DNA of 64,000 bases. It comes from Rheinheimera pacifica. GTDB lineage: Bacteria > Pseudomonadota > Gammaproteobacteria > Enterobacterales > Alteromonadaceae. The translations under genes were made by a program, and so were the position numbers. The stretch covers positions 372,001 through 436,000 of the forward strand of contig NZ_FNXF01000001.1 of assembly GCF_900108485.1 (NCBI RefSeq), given 5' to 3'. Positions 30,508 to 40,347 of this stretch are shown one piece after another. A model generated the notes under the pieces. It made no database searches and had not been told where the DNA came from. It was given only the letters and a program-made list of their open reading frames with translations. Each line of letters starts with the position of its first letter. Position 1 is the stretch's first letter.

Positions 30508-31404
30508 TCAGGTACCCAGCCAGTCTACCTGGCCGCGCGCTTGGCGCCGCTTAATCATCAGCTCTTCAATCAGCGGCGTTAAAATCAGCTCCATTGCCAA
30601 GCCCATTTTACCGCCCGGTACCACCAGTGTATTTACCCGTGACATAAAAGAGCCATTAATCATTTGCAGATAGTAGGGGAAATCAACGTGCTTAATACCG
30701 CGAAAGCGGATCACGACAAAGCTTTCATCCAGTGACGGTATATCTTTGGCGCTGAACGGGTTAGAGGTGTCTACGGTAGGCACGCGCTGAAAGTTAATGT
30801 GGGTGCGCGAAAATTGCGGCGTAATATGGTTAATGTAGTCGTCCATACTGCGCACTATGCTGGCCTGCACTGCCTCACGGCTGTGGCCGCGTTCAGAGGT
30901 ATCGCGGATAATTTTCTGGATCCACTCTAAGTTAACTATTGGCACCATGCCGATCAGCAAATCAACGTGCTGGGCGACATTATGTTGCTCGGTGACGGCG
31001 CCGCCATGCAGGCCTTCGTAAAATAATAAGTCAGTATTGGCGCGCAAATCCTGCCAGGGGGTGAAAGTACCGGGTAACTGGTTGTAGGGCACGGCTTCAT
31101 CAAAAGTATGCAGATAATGGCGTATTTTGCCGCAGCCGGTTTCGCCATAGCTGGCAAAGAAGTTTTCCAGCGCGCCAAAATCATTGGCTTCAGGGCCAAA
31201 GTAGCTAATGTACTTGCCAGCTTCTTTGGCTTTACGGATCTCTACTTCCATTTCCGGCCGGCTAAAACGATGGAAACTGTCGCCCTCAACAAAGGCTGCA
31301 TCTATATCCAGCGTGCGGAAAATATGCTGAAAGGCGGTACAGGTAGTGCTGGTGCCGGCGCCGGAGGAACCGGTAATAGCAATAATAGGATTTTTGTGTG
31401 ACAT
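30508..31404 (-). CDS. prkB: Phosphoribulokinase, PrkB type
   Basis: A 298-residue P-loop kinase. Walker A is GSSGAGTST at residues 12-20, followed by VEGDSFHRF and the family block LLFYEGLHGGAV. It resembles the short class of phosphoribulokinases found in Calvin-cycle bacteria and, as prkB, in heterotrophic gammaproteobacteria. It would phosphorylate ribulose 5-phosphate. No RuBisCO or other Calvin gene is in the window, so its role here is unclear. It is monocistronic, flanked by the repeat at 30374. Confidence 0.88.
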   Translation of the reverse strand: MSHKNPIIAITGSSGAGTSTTCTAFQHIFRTLDIDAAFVEGDSFHRFSRPEMEVEIRKAKEAGKYISYFGPEANDFGALENFFASYGETGCGKIRHYLHTFDEAVPYNQLPGTFTPWQDLRANTDLLFYEGLHGGAVTEQHNVAQHVDLLIGMVPIVNLEWIQKIIRDTSERGHSREAVQASIVRSMDDYINHITPQFSRTHINFQRVPTVDTSNPFSAKDIPSLDESFVVIRFRGIKHVDFPYYLQMINGSFMSRVNTLVVPGGKMGLAMELILTPLIEELMIKRRQARGQVDWLGT

Positions 31405-31538
31405 AGGCGCGGCCCGCTAAGTTAACTGAACCTCACCTTAAAGCATCCCGTTAAGCTGGTGCAACTGTTTATTGCTAAGTTAAGCATACAACTACCGCTA
31501 AGTTATTGAATTAACTTAGCGGTAGTTGTCAGATGGTA

Positions 31539-33305
31539 TCAGAACTGAAAGGTGGCGATGAGAGGATCATGATCAGATGAGCGGTATGGCGTGGGCGCGT
31601 AAAGCAACTGTTGCAGATTGTCGCTTTTAAATTCCACGTTGTAATCCAGAAATACCGGTTCATCGGCGTTAATAGCCCAGTGCTGCATAGCGGCCAGTTT
31701 TTTCGCCAGCGCCGGGCTGGCCAGCGCATGATCCAGTGAACCGGTGCGGCCACGATAAACATACGAATACTGCGGGCCTGTTTCGGCTTTCAGGTATTTC
31801 CAGCCTTGTTGTTCCAGCATCCGCACCGGATCTTCCAGACGGTACGCATTTAAATCGCCGAGAATAATCTGTTTATCGGTTTTTACGCCGGTAGGTTGGC
31901 TGGCAAGCCAGTCACTCAGTGCCTTAGCTGATACAGTGCGCAGGGCGTTCCAGCATGCCTGGCCATCCTGCTGATCGGCATCTTTCGATGCGGCGTCTTT
32001 CGGGCAACTACCTTTGGATTTAAAGTGGTTGATGCTGACAGTAACCAGCTCATTTGACTGCAGATGACGGAAGCTTTGCGCCAGAGGAGGCCTGCTGCCC
32101 CAGTCAAAGGGTTTACTCAGCAATATAGCGGCATTACCTTCCACGCTAACGCTTGACGGCCGGTACAGTAAAGCAACTTTAATGGCATCAGAACCGGGCT
32201 GCTGTTTAGTGATAATAAAGCGGTAAGGTTTGCTGGCCACTTTATTAAGTGCGTTAGTCAGGCTGGCCAAAGCGCCTTTTTGGCTGTAGCCATTGTTCTC
32301 TACTTCCAGCAGGCCAATGACATCGGCATCCAGCGCTGCCAGCGCTACTATCAACTTCGCCTGTTGCCGCTCCAACTCTGTGGCTGTGCTGGCACCGCGG
32401 CGGGTAGGGAAAGGTTGTGGCTGGCCTTCGCCATTAAAGTAGTTCAGCACATTAAAACTGGCGATACGCAGCGCTTTGGCGGGCTTTTGCTGCGGTTTTG
32501 CCGGGCGGGGATTGTGCACGCTGAACTGTGGCATTTTGGTTGGCAGCAGCCGGTAGCCACGTTCGTCTTGCAGCAATACACCTTCAACACCACTTAAGCT
32601 ATCGCCGATACGTAAAGTGTTGTCTGCTGTTAAGCCGCCAGACGGAAACAATACCGGGTCCGGGTTTTGCTGGTACAGGCCATCGTCCAGTACCAGCATA
32701 TGCCGCTCTTGTTGTACTGTAGCCAATGCGGTGGCGTCTTTGCCTGGCAGCATTATTTCAGTTGCTGTCATCAGGCGTTTATCAGCCAGTGTTATTTCAC
32801 CATAGCGGCCCAGGCTGTAAGTGTCATTAACGGTAAGGGGCTGCTCAAAACGCAGCCATGCACCTTCTAACTGTTCCCAGTTTTGCCCGTCAGCCAGTGG
32901 CAGTTGCAGCGTAACCGGCTGGATGTCAGGTTTACTGCCGCAAACGCTGATCTGTGTCACTGTTGTCAGACTGGTCAGCTGATTAACTTCTGCCACAGAG
33001 CCTGTGATCTGCAGTAACTGGCCTGGCTGATAGGTTGCAGCGGAGTCAGGATCGGCAATAAACAAGCTATCAGAGGCGGTGGTATTACCGCGCTCAGTAG
33101 AGCGCAGTACCAAGCCGGCAGCTTTGCTATTGGGGTACACCACAGCAGTAACAACGCCGCGGGTGGTTAGCTGTTGGCCAAGCAGGGGGCTACTGTTGCC
33201 AGTGCCCTGAATGGCGGGTATCGCGGTAAACTGCGTGGTGCATTCGCTGGCAACCGCCGTGCTTAGCAAGGCGGTGCTCAATAGTAAAAACGGGCTTACC
33301 TTCAT
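31539..33305 (-). CDS. Secreted nuclease of the ExeM/NucH type
   Basis: A 588-residue exported protein. After the signal peptide (KVSPFLLLSTALLSTAVA) comes an OB-fold-like region (about 30-270), then an endonuclease/exonuclease/phosphatase domain from about 290 (LRIASFNVLNYFNGEG, LLEVENNGY, ILGDLNAYR, SSDHDPLIATF, which carry the Asn, Glu, Asp and His of the family). Relatives degrade extracellular DNA for biofilm release or phosphate. The C-terminus lacks an obvious sorting tail. The ATG at 33305 sits three bases past the purD stop; a GTG at 33308 overlaps it. Confidence 0.85.
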   Translation of the reverse strand: MKVSPFLLLSTALLSTAVASECTTQFTAIPAIQGTGNSSPLLGQQLTTRGVVTAVVYPNSKAAGLVLRSTERGNTTASDSLFIADPDSAATYQPGQLLQITGSVAEVNQLTSLTTVTQISVCGSKPDIQPVTLQLPLADGQNWEQLEGAWLRFEQPLTVNDTYSLGRYGEITLADKRLMTATEIMLPGKDATALATVQQERHMLVLDDGLYQQNPDPVLFPSGGLTADNTLRIGDSLSGVEGVLLQDERGYRLLPTKMPQFSVHNPRPAKPQQKPAKALRIASFNVLNYFNGEGQPQPFPTRRGASTATELERQQAKLIVALAALDADVIGLLEVENNGYSQKGALASLTNALNKVASKPYRFIITKQQPGSDAIKVALLYRPSSVSVEGNAAILLSKPFDWGSRPPLAQSFRHLQSNELVTVSINHFKSKGSCPKDAASKDADQQDGQACWNALRTVSAKALSDWLASQPTGVKTDKQIILGDLNAYRLEDPVRMLEQQGWKYLKAETGPQYSYVYRGRTGSLDHALASPALAKKLAAMQHWAINADEPVFLDYNVEFKSDNLQQLLYAPTPYRSSDHDPLIATFQF

Positions 33306-33307
33306 CA

Positions 33308-34594
33308 CTACTTTTGCTCGCGGGCAATGGCACGGTAACCTATATCGGTGCGGCAGAACATGCCGTCCCAGCTGATTTTATCTGCCAGCTGATATGCCGC
33401 CTGTTGCGCTGCAGTGACATTGGCGCCCAAGGCTGTGGCACACAGCACGCGGCCGCCGTTGGTGACGACGTTAGTGCCTTTTAACTCAGTACCGGCATGA
33501 AATACCTTAGCGGTGTTACTGTCTGCGCCATCTAAACCGCTAATCACTTTGCCTTTGGCATAAGTATCAGGGTAGCCACCGGCGGCCAGTACTACGCCTA
33601 CTGCGGCCTGCTGGCTAAACTGGATTTGTTTACCAGCCAGTGCAGTTTGGGTAGCCGCTAAACACAGCTCAACTAAGTCAGATTCCAGCCGCAGCATAAT
33701 CGGTTGGGTTTCCGGGTCGCCAAAGCGGCAATTAAATTCCAGCACTTTGGCACTGCCATCCGGTGCTATCATCAAACCTGCATATAAAAAGCCGGTAAAT
33801 ACTGTACCTTCTGCCGCCATACCGTTTACGGTGGGGTAAATAACATTTTGCATTACCCAATCGTGTACCGCTGGTGTTACCACCGGTGCCGGCGAATAAG
33901 CCCCCATGCCGCCAGTGTTCGGGCCTTTGTCGGCGTTATCGCGCGCTTTATGGTCTTGCGATGAAGCAAACGGCAGGGCCGTAGTGCCATCAACCATTAC
34001 AATAAACGAGGCTTCTTCGCCGGTTAAAAACTCTTCTACCACAACACGGCTGCCGGCATCGCCGAACTTATTGCCGGATAACATATCGTCAATTGCTGCC
34101 GCCGCTTCGTCTTGCGTTTGTGCAATGATCACGCCTTTACCTGCGGCTAAACCGTCGGCTTTAATTACTACCGGTGTGCCCAGCTTTTGCGCAAAGGCTT
34201 TAGCCGGGGCGGTTTCGGTAAAGTTTTGGTAAGCCGCAGTGGGAATGTTGTGGCGGGCTAAAAAGTCCTTGGCAAAGGCTTTAGAGCTCTCCAACTGCGC
34301 TGCGGCCTTGGTTGGGCCAAAAATAGCTAACCCGGCAGCGCGAAAGGCGTCAACTACGCCTTTGGCCAACGGGGCTTCCGGGCCAACAATGGTCAGCTCA
34401 ATGTTTTCTTGTTGCGCAAAGGCCAGCAGCGCTGGCACATCATCTGCCGCAATCGCAACGTTGGTCAGGTTGCTTTCGCGGGCAGTGCCGGCGTTGCCCG
34501 GCGCGACATATACCTTGCTGGCTAAAGGTGACTGCGCTGCTTTCCAGGCCAGTGCATGTTCGCGGCCACCGCCGCCAATTACCAATACTTTCAT
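33308..34594 (-). CDS. purD: PurD, phosphoribosylamine-glycine ligase
   Basis: A 428-residue ATP-grasp enzyme that joins glycine to phosphoribosylamine (second step of purine synthesis). It has VIGGGGREHALAWK at the start, KADGLAAGKGV, GPNTGGMGAYSPAPV and EFNCRFGDPETQ. The next gene (the nuclease) begins at its stop codon, so the nuclease may be read from the purD transcript. Confidence 0.96.
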   Translation of the reverse strand: MKVLVIGGGGREHALAWKAAQSPLASKVYVAPGNAGTARESNLTNVAIAADDVPALLAFAQQENIELTIVGPEAPLAKGVVDAFRAAGLAIFGPTKAAAQLESSKAFAKDFLARHNIPTAAYQNFTETAPAKAFAQKLGTPVVIKADGLAAGKGVIIAQTQDEAAAAIDDMLSGNKFGDAGSRVVVEEFLTGEEASFIVMVDGTTALPFASSQDHKARDNADKGPNTGGMGAYSPAPVVTPAVHDWVMQNVIYPTVNGMAAEGTVFTGFLYAGLMIAPDGSAKVLEFNCRFGDPETQPIMLRLESDLVELCLAATQTALAGKQIQFSQQAAVGVVLAAGGYPDTYAKGKVISGLDGADSNTAKVFHAGTELKGTNVVTNGGRVLCATALGANVTAAQQAAYQLADKISWDGMFCRTDIGYRAIAREQK

Positions 34595-34651
34595 TTAGCT
34601 TTCCGTTAGTTATTCAAAAAAAGTGTGCAATAAAGGTTATTCAGTATCCGC

Positions 34652-35488
34652 TTATTCAGTGACAGGTTTGCGAAACTTCAGTGTCATGCGGTCACTTTCG
34701 CCGATGGCCAGATATTTTTCTTTATCCTGCTCTTTTAAGCGCAGTACCGGTGGTAACGTCCAGACGCCGCCCGGATGATCTGCGGTATCTTTCGGGTTGG
34801 CATTTATTTCGCTGCTGCTGTCAAAAATAAAACCGGCTTTTTCTGCCAGCGTAATGGTTAACTGCTGCGGGAAATAGCCTGATTTCATCCATTCGCCGGT
34901 CATTTTGTCTGCCGGTAAGCGGTGTTCTACTACGCCCAGCACGCCACCGGGCTTCAATGCTTTATAAAAGTCTTTAAAAATGGCAACCATACCGTCATCT
35001 CCGCCATTGCTATACCAGTTATGCAGATTACGGAAGGTTAATACCACATCAGCACTACCAGCAGGGGCAATAGCTGAGCTGTTGTCCGGGGCAAAGTCGG
35101 TTAATTGCACACGGTTGTATATTGGGTTAGCAGCCAGTTTTTCGACAAAGGCGGCGCGGTTGCGTTTGTAATAATCGGAGGTACTGTCGGCAGGAAAATG
35201 CGCAGCATAGTAAGTGCCGTGCGCGGCCAGTAACGGTGCCAGAATTTCAGTGTACCAGCCGCCACCTGGGGATATTTCTACCACGGTGCTGTCGGGTTTA
35301 ACCTCAAAAAACGCTAAGGTAGCAACCGGATTACGGTATTTATCGCGGGCGACATTTGCCGGGCTGCGTGTTGGATGATCTACTGCCAATTGTAAAGCTT
35401 CAGTGTGATCACCCTTACTGGCATCAGCATTAGCCAGTGGGCTTAACAGAACAGCGGACAGCGCAAGAGCAAGTTTTATTGTTTTCAT
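34652..35488 (-). CDS. Exported SAM-dependent methyltransferase-like protein
   Basis: A 278-residue protein whose start at 35488 yields a clear signal peptide (KTIKLALALSAVLLSPLANA). The mature part has a class I methyltransferase fold: VVEISPGGGWYTEILAP (motif I), DVVLTFRNLHNW and LKPGGVLGVVEHR. It belongs to a conserved group of predicted methyltransferases with signal peptides (COG4798 type). A periplasmic site is odd because S-adenosylmethionine is cytoplasmic; binding of another ligand is possible. The longer frame to 35563 is rejected because GGAACC precedes the inner ATG. Confidence 0.78.
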   Translation of the reverse strand: MKTIKLALALSAVLLSPLANADASKGDHTEALQLAVDHPTRSPANVARDKYRNPVATLAFFEVKPDSTVVEISPGGGWYTEILAPLLAAHGTYYAAHFPADSTSDYYKRNRAAFVEKLAANPIYNRVQLTDFAPDNSSAIAPAGSADVVLTFRNLHNWYSNGGDDGMVAIFKDFYKALKPGGVLGVVEHRLPADKMTGEWMKSGYFPQQLTITLAEKAGFIFDSSSEINANPKDTADHPGGVWTLPPVLRLKEQDKEKYLAIGESDRMTLKFRKPVTE

Positions 35489-35658
35489 CTTCGTGGTTCC
35501 CTGTTGTAAAAGTGGCGCTAGTGTAGCAAAACAATAGGCAAAAAGCAGGTTGCAGCGGCGCATTAATCTGCATTATTCAGATGGCCAGACTGCTATTTTC
35601 TCGTCAACAAATGCGCAAGGCTATGCTAGAATGCCAGCCCTTTTACGCGGGAAGCCTT

Positions 35659-36399
35659 ATGTTAAACCAGATCCGTATCATTCTTGTGGGCACCACCCAT
35701 ACCGGCAATATTGGTTCGGTGGCCCGCGCCATGAAAACCATGGGCTTGTCAGCGCTGTATTTAGTGGCGCCTAAAGAGCTGCCCGACGGCCAGGCCTATG
35801 CACTCTCTGCCGGTGCCAGCGATATTTTAGCCAATGCTAAAGTGTTCGATACGCTTGAACAGGCGATAAGTGATTGTGGTTTAGTGGTAGGCAGCAGCGC
35901 GCGTTCACGCACGTTAAGCTGGCCAATGTTGGAGCCGCGTGAATGTGGTGTTAAAGCGGTGCACGAAGCGGCAACCCATCCGGTGGCGCTGGTGTTTGGC
36001 CGCGAAAGCAGTGGCTTAACCAATGAAGAGCTACAACTGTGTAACTACCACGTTTGTATTCCGGCTAACCCGGAATACAGCTCGCTAAACCTGGCGATGG
36101 CAGTGCAAATTGTCACTTATGAAGTGCGCATGGCCTGGTTACAACAAGCATTACAGCAGCAAACTGTTGATGATGTGGCCTACCCGAGCAGCGAGCAAAT
36201 GAACAGCTTTTATCAACATCTGGAACAAACGCTGAACGACACCGGCTTTATTATCCGTCAGCACCCGGGTGTGGTTATGACCAAACTGAAACGTTTATTT
36301 ACCCGGGCCCGGCCGGAAGAGGCTGAATACAATATACTGCGCGGCATTTTAACCTCAGTGCAGCGTTATGGCCGTAAGACACAGGGTGATAAGGAGTAG
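35659..36399 (+). CDS. trmJ: TrmJ, tRNA Cm32/Um32 2'-O-methyltransferase
   Basis: A 246-residue SPOUT methyltransferase with the family start [25 protein letters not shown], knot motifs [16 protein letters not shown] and [17 protein letters not shown]. It methylates the ribose of position 32 in tRNA. The ATG at 35659 follows GGGAAG; the frame to 35581 is rejected. cysE follows after three bases, then iscR, the order seen in many gammaproteobacteria. Confidence 0.95.
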   Translation: MLNQIRIILVGTTHTGNIGSVARAMKTMGLSALYLVAPKELPDGQAYALSAGASDILANAKVFDTLEQAISDCGLVVGSSARSRTLSWPMLEPRECGVKAVHEAATHPVALVFGRESSGLTNEELQLCNYHVCIPANPEYSSLNLAMAVQIVTYEVRMAWLQQALQQQTVDDVAYPSSEQMNSFYQHLEQTLNDTGFIIRQHPGVVMTKLKRLFTRARPEEAEYNILRGILTSVQRYGRKTQGDKE

Positions 36400-36402
36400 C
36401 GC

Positions 36403-37212
36403 ATGTTTGCTGGTATCAAAGAAGATATCAAAAGTGTGTTTGAACGCGATCCGGCTGCACGTAGCAGCTTTGAGATATTAACCACTTACCCTGGTTTGCA
36501 TGCCATTTGGTGGCATCGTGTCTGTCATAAATTGTGGAGCGGCAACTGGAAATGGCTGGCACGTTTTTTAAGCACTATTGCCCGCTGGCTTACCGGTGTT
36601 GAAATTCATCCAGGTGCCAAAATCGGCCGGCGTTTTTTTATCGATCACGGTATGGGTGTGGTGATTGGCGAAACGGCTGAAATTGGTGATGACGTTACCC
36701 TGTATCATGGCGTAACACTGGGCGGCACCAGCTGGAACCCGGGCAAACGTCACCCCACTTTAGGTAATGGGGTGGTTATTGGTGCCGGTGCTAAGGTGCT
36801 GGGTCCGTTAATAGTGGGCGAAAATGCCCGCATCGGCTCTAATGCCGTAGTGGTAAAAGATGTACCGGCAGGTAGCACCGTAATTGGCATTCCGGGCCGT
36901 ATTGTGGCCAAAGCCGATGTTGAGGTCAGTGCAGAGCGCAAACAACTGGCACAAAAGTTTGGTTTTGACGCCTATGCCGTGGCAGCAGATAACCCCGATC
37001 CGGTTGCCAATGCTATAGGCCGTATGCTGGACCATATTCAACTGTTGGATACCAAAGTCGGTGAGCTGTGCCACAGCGTCAATCAGCTCGGTGGCAATGT
37101 CTGTGAAGAAGTACCGACAGTGAATATTGAAGAAGAAGACTTTAAGTTAGCGGAACAGCGCGCGGCGCAAGAGCGCAAACGTGACGTAGAGGCCTTTGAT
37201 CCAACCATCTAA
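36403..37212 (+). CDS. cysE: CysE, serine O-acetyltransferase
   Basis: A 269-residue left-handed beta-helix acetyltransferase that makes O-acetylserine for cysteine synthesis. The hexapeptide repeats contain [20 protein letters not shown] and [17 protein letters not shown]. The C-terminal tail differs from E. coli CysE and is long and acidic (about residues 225-269), closer to the NifP/SrpH subgroup; the feedback-binding Cys is not obvious. It sits next to the Isc operon, whose IscS uses cysteine. An IscR-regulated promoter follows it. Confidence 0.92.
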   Translation: MFAGIKEDIKSVFERDPAARSSFEILTTYPGLHAIWWHRVCHKLWSGNWKWLARFLSTIARWLTGVEIHPGAKIGRRFFIDHGMGVVIGETAEIGDDVTLYHGVTLGGTSWNPGKRHPTLGNGVVIGAGAKVLGPLIVGENARIGSNAVVVKDVPAGSTVIGIPGRIVAKADVEVSAERKQLAQKFGFDAYAVAADNPDPVANAIGRMLDHIQLLDTKVGELCHSVNQLGGNVCEEVPTVNIEEEDFKLAEQRAAQERKRDVEAFDPTI

Positions 37213-37229
37213 CGGAACCTTAATCCTGA

Positions 37230-37288
37230 ATACCTGACTAATGCAGTAGGTTATTAATACTTGACTAAAACAGTCGGGAATGTACAAT
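37230..37288 (+). promoter_or_regulatory. iscR promoter with two IscR type 1 sites
   Basis: Two 25-base sites, 37230-37254 and 37257-37281, both follow the pattern ATA-C/CTTGACTA-(AT-rich)-CAGT-GG-TAT/AAT of IscR [2Fe-2S] type 1 sites. The second overlaps a promoter: -35 TTGACT at 37261, 16-base spacer, -10 TACAAT at 37283. This predicts autorepression of the isc operon by holo-IscR, as in E. coli. Confidence 0.82.
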
Positions 37289-37315
37289 GGCGCCATTGTT
37301 TTCAGGGAGCAAAGC

Positions 37316-37798
37316 ATGAGATTAACATCGAAAGGCCGCTACGCGGTAACGGCTATGCTGGATGTAGCCTTACACACAGCAACCGGGCCGGTGCCACTGG
37401 CTGATATTTCAGAGCGTCAGGGTATTTCGTTGTCATATCTTGAGCAATTGTTTGCCCGCTTACGTAAACAGGGTTTGGTTAGCAGTGTGCGCGGGCCGGG
37501 TGGCGGTTATCAGCTGGGCCGTGAGGCTGGCAGTATTTCAGTATCAGATGTGATAAGCGCGGTGGATGAGTCGGTAGACGCTACCCGCTGTCAGGGTAAA
37601 TCTGACTGCCACAGCGGTACCCGTTGTTTAACCCATACTCTGTGGAGTGATTTAAGTCACCGCATTGAAGATTTTCTTACCGGCATTACGCTGGGCGAGC
37701 TGGTAAATAAGCAAGATGTACAATACCTGGCAAAACGGCAAAACAGCCGTATTGTAAAGAATCCGGCAACTGATATCGAAGTCAGCTGCCAGCTGTAG
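37316..37798 (+). CDS. iscR: IscR, iron-sulfur cluster-sensing regulator
   Basis: A 160-residue Rrf2-family winged-helix regulator. The start is [19 protein letters not shown], the recognition region [19 protein letters not shown]. The three [2Fe-2S] cysteines lie in [13 protein letters not shown], followed by the conserved His in LTHTLW. The ATG at 37316 follows AGGGAG; the frame to 37280 starts in the promoter. Confidence 0.96.
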   Translation: MRLTSKGRYAVTAMLDVALHTATGPVPLADISERQGISLSYLEQLFARLRKQGLVSSVRGPGGGYQLGREAGSISVSDVISAVDESVDATRCQGKSDCHSGTRCLTHTLWSDLSHRIEDFLTGITLGELVNKQDVQYLAKRQNSRIVKNPATDIEVSCQL

Positions 37799-37815
37799 GC
37801 AACACGGAGCAAATA

Positions 37816-39030
37816 ATGAAGCTACCTATTTATCTGGATTACGCTGCAACTACCCCGGTCGACGCCCGGGTAGCAGAGAAAATGATGCAGTTTTTAACAA
37901 TGGACGGCGAGTTTGGTAACCCGGCGTCGCGTTCGCATCGTTTTGGCTGGCAGGCAGAAGAAGCGGTAGAAATTGCCCGCAGCCAGATTGCAGAGCTGGT
38001 AAATGCTGATCCACGCGAAATTGTATTCACCTCAGGTGCTACCGAATCAAATAACCTGGCCATTAAAGGCGCTGCCGATTTTTACCGTAAAAAAGGTAAG
38101 CACCTGATTACGGTAAAAACCGAACATAAAGCCACGCTGGACACCATGCGTCAGCTGGAGCGTGAAGGCTATGAGGTAACTTACCTTGAGCCGCAAACCG
38201 ATGGTATGGTTACTGTTGCGATGTTGGAAGCGGCTATCCGCCCGGATACATCAGTAATTAGCGTAATGTTTGTTAATAACGAAATTGGTGTGGTGCAGGA
38301 CATTGCTGCCATTGGCGAGCTGTGCCGCAGCAAAGGTATTATTTTCCATGTTGATGCGGCACAAGCTGCAGGCAAGCTGGATATTGACTTACAAGCGCTG
38401 AAAGTAGATTTAATGTCGTTCTCCGGCCACAAGGCTTATGGCCCTAAAGGTATTGGCGCCTTGTTTGTGCGGCGTAAACCCCGTATCCGCTTAGAAGCGC
38501 AGATGCACGGTGGCGGCCATGAACGTGGTATGCGTTCAGGCACTTTACCAACGCACCAGATTGTCGCCATGGGTGAAGCCTTCCGTTTAGCTAAGCTGGA
38601 AATGCACGACGAAATTAAGCGTATTACTGCGCTGCGCGATCGGCTGTTAAACGGCGTAAAAGATATTGAGCAGGTGTTTTTAAACGGCAACCGTGAACAG
38701 CGCGTGCCACATATTACCAATATCAGCTTTAACTATGTTGAAGGTGAGTCGCTGATTATGGCATTAAAAGACATCGCCGTATCGTCAGGCTCTGCCTGCA
38801 CTTCAGCCAGCCTGGAACCATCTTATGTGCTGCGCGCCCTGGGTATGAGTGACGAGTTGGCACACAGTTCTATCCGTTTCAGTATCGGCCGTTATACTAC
38901 CGAAGAGCAGATTGATCACACGATTAAAATTGTGCACCAGGCGATTGAAAAACTGCGTGCAATGTCACCACTGTGGGACATGTACAAAGACGGCGTCGAT
39001 TTAAACACTGTGGCCTGGGTTGCGCACTAA
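37816..39030 (+). CDS. iscS: IscS, cysteine desulfurase
   Basis: A 404-residue PLP enzyme that takes sulfur from cysteine for cluster assembly and tRNA thiolation. Landmarks: [25 protein letters not shown], the PLP lysine in [12 protein letters not shown], and the mobile-loop Cys in [14 protein letters not shown]. It is the second gene of the isc operon, 18 bases after iscR. Confidence 0.97.
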   Translation: MKLPIYLDYAATTPVDARVAEKMMQFLTMDGEFGNPASRSHRFGWQAEEAVEIARSQIAELVNADPREIVFTSGATESNNLAIKGAADFYRKKGKHLITVKTEHKATLDTMRQLEREGYEVTYLEPQTDGMVTVAMLEAAIRPDTSVISVMFVNNEIGVVQDIAAIGELCRSKGIIFHVDAAQAAGKLDIDLQALKVDLMSFSGHKAYGPKGIGALFVRRKPRIRLEAQMHGGGHERGMRSGTLPTHQIVAMGEAFRLAKLEMHDEIKRITALRDRLLNGVKDIEQVFLNGNREQRVPHITNISFNYVEGESLIMALKDIAVSSGSACTSASLEPSYVLRALGMSDELAHSSIRFSIGRYTTEEQIDHTIKIVHQAIEKLRAMSPLWDMYKDGVDLNTVAWVAH

Positions 39031-39060
39031 GCGCACTGGCTGCACATTGAGGTAACTATC

Positions 39061-39444
39061 ATGGCATACAGTAATAAAGTAATCGATCACTACGAAAACC
39101 CGCGCAATGTTGGCTCATTTGATAAAGATGACGACACTGTTGCTACCGGTATGGTAGGTGCACCAGCATGTGGCGACGTAATGAAGCTGCAAATTAAAGT
39201 TAATGCTGCTGGCATCATCGAAGATGCAAAATTTAAAACCTACGGCTGTGGCAGTGCTATTGCTTCCAGCTCTCTGGTAACAGAGTGGGTAAAAGGCAAA
39301 AGCCTGGACGAAGCGCAGCAAATTAAAAATACTGACATTGCTCAGGAGCTGGCGCTGCCACCGGTAAAAATTCACTGCTCTATTCTGGCAGAAGATGCCA
39401 TTAAAGCAGCGATTGCTGATTATAAGCAAAAACACGGAGGCTAA
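39061..39444 (+). CDS. iscU: IscU, iron-sulfur cluster scaffold
   Basis: A 127-residue scaffold with the three cluster cysteines in [20 protein letters not shown] and [11 protein letters not shown], plus the LPPVK chaperone-binding motif recognised by HscA. It is nearly full length relative to E. coli and is in operon order between iscS and iscA. Confidence 0.97.
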   Translation: MAYSNKVIDHYENPRNVGSFDKDDDTVATGMVGAPACGDVMKLQIKVNAAGIIEDAKFKTYGCGSAIASSSLVTEWVKGKSLDEAQQIKNTDIAQELALPPVKIHCSILAEDAIKAAIADYKQKHGG

Positions 39445-39449
39445 ATACT

Positions 39450-39773
39450 ATGGCTATTTCGATGACAACGGCAGCCGCCGAGCGGGTACGCAGCTTTTTG
39501 CAAAACCGTGGTAAAGGCGTGGGTTTACGGGTAGGTGTTAAAACTACCGGTTGCTCGGGCCTGGCTTATGTACTGGAGTTTGTCGATACGCTCAACGACG
39601 ATGATCAGGTGTTTGAACAAGACGACCTGAAGCTGATTGTCGACGGTAAAAGCCTGGTATATATAGACGGCACCCAGCTGGACTTTGTTAAAGAAGGCCT
39701 GAATGAAGGTTTCCAGTTTAACAACCCGAACGTTAACGGCGAATGTGGTTGTGGCGAAAGCTTTACTGTTTAA
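39450..39773 (+). CDS. iscA: IscA, A-type iron-sulfur carrier
   Basis: A 107-residue carrier with the conserved cysteines in [13 protein letters not shown] and the C-terminal GECGCGESF. It passes clusters to client proteins. It starts five bases after iscU. Confidence 0.96.
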   Translation: MAISMTTAAAERVRSFLQNRGKGVGLRVGVKTTGCSGLAYVLEFVDTLNDDDQVFEQDDLKLIVDGKSLVYIDGTQLDFVKEGLNEGFQFNNPNVNGECGCGESFTV

Positions 39774-39814
39774 GTACTTAATCCAAGTAACTAATTTAAA
39801 CATCTAAGGGCCGG

Positions 39815-40339
39815 ATGAATTACTTTCAGCTGTTTAATCTGCCGGCGAAGTTCGACCTCGACTTAACTGAGCTGGGGTCGCGCTATCTTAAGCTGCAAAA
39901 GCAGTTCCACCCGGATCAGCACAGTAGCGGTTCGGAGCGGGACAAACTATTGGCCGTGCAACAAACTGCCAATATTAACGATGCTTATCACAGCTTAAAG
40001 CAGCCATTAATGCGGGCAGAACATTTGCTGGCACTGCGCGGTTTAAAAATAAGCCACGAGCAGCGCAGCTTTACTGATCCGCTGTTTTTAATGCAGCAAA
40101 TGGAGCTGCGCGAGCAACTGGCTGAAATAGACCAGAGCGCCGATCCCGATGCGGTTATTGACACTATAGAGCGCCAGTTGCAGCAGCAGAAAAAACAGTT
40201 GTTACAGCAGTTGGCTACGGCGTTAGACAGTGAAACCGCTGAGCAGGATCAACAGGCAGCAGACCTGATCCGTAAACTAAAATTCTTCTTTAAGCTGCAG
40301 CAAGAGCTGGAGCTGATAGAACAGCAACTACAAGACTAA
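39815..40339 (+). CDS. hscB: HscB, J-domain co-chaperone of iron-sulfur assembly
   Basis: A 174-residue protein with an N-terminal J domain ([22 protein letters not shown] carrying the HPD motif) and a C-terminal helical IscU-binding domain rich in Gln. It stimulates the HscA ATPase. It lies eight bases before hscA. Confidence 0.95.
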   Translation: MNYFQLFNLPAKFDLDLTELGSRYLKLQKQFHPDQHSSGSERDKLLAVQQTANINDAYHSLKQPLMRAEHLLALRGLKISHEQRSFTDPLFLMQQMELREQLAEIDQSADPDAVIDTIERQLQQQKKQLLQQLATALDSETAEQDQQAADLIRKLKFFFKLQQELELIEQQLQD

Positions 40340-40347
40340 ACAACACT

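Noticed and set aside
30293-30673. Rightward open frame of 126 codons
   Set aside because: It spans the palindromic repeat and runs antisense into phosphoribulokinase; no ribosome-binding site and no recognisable protein.
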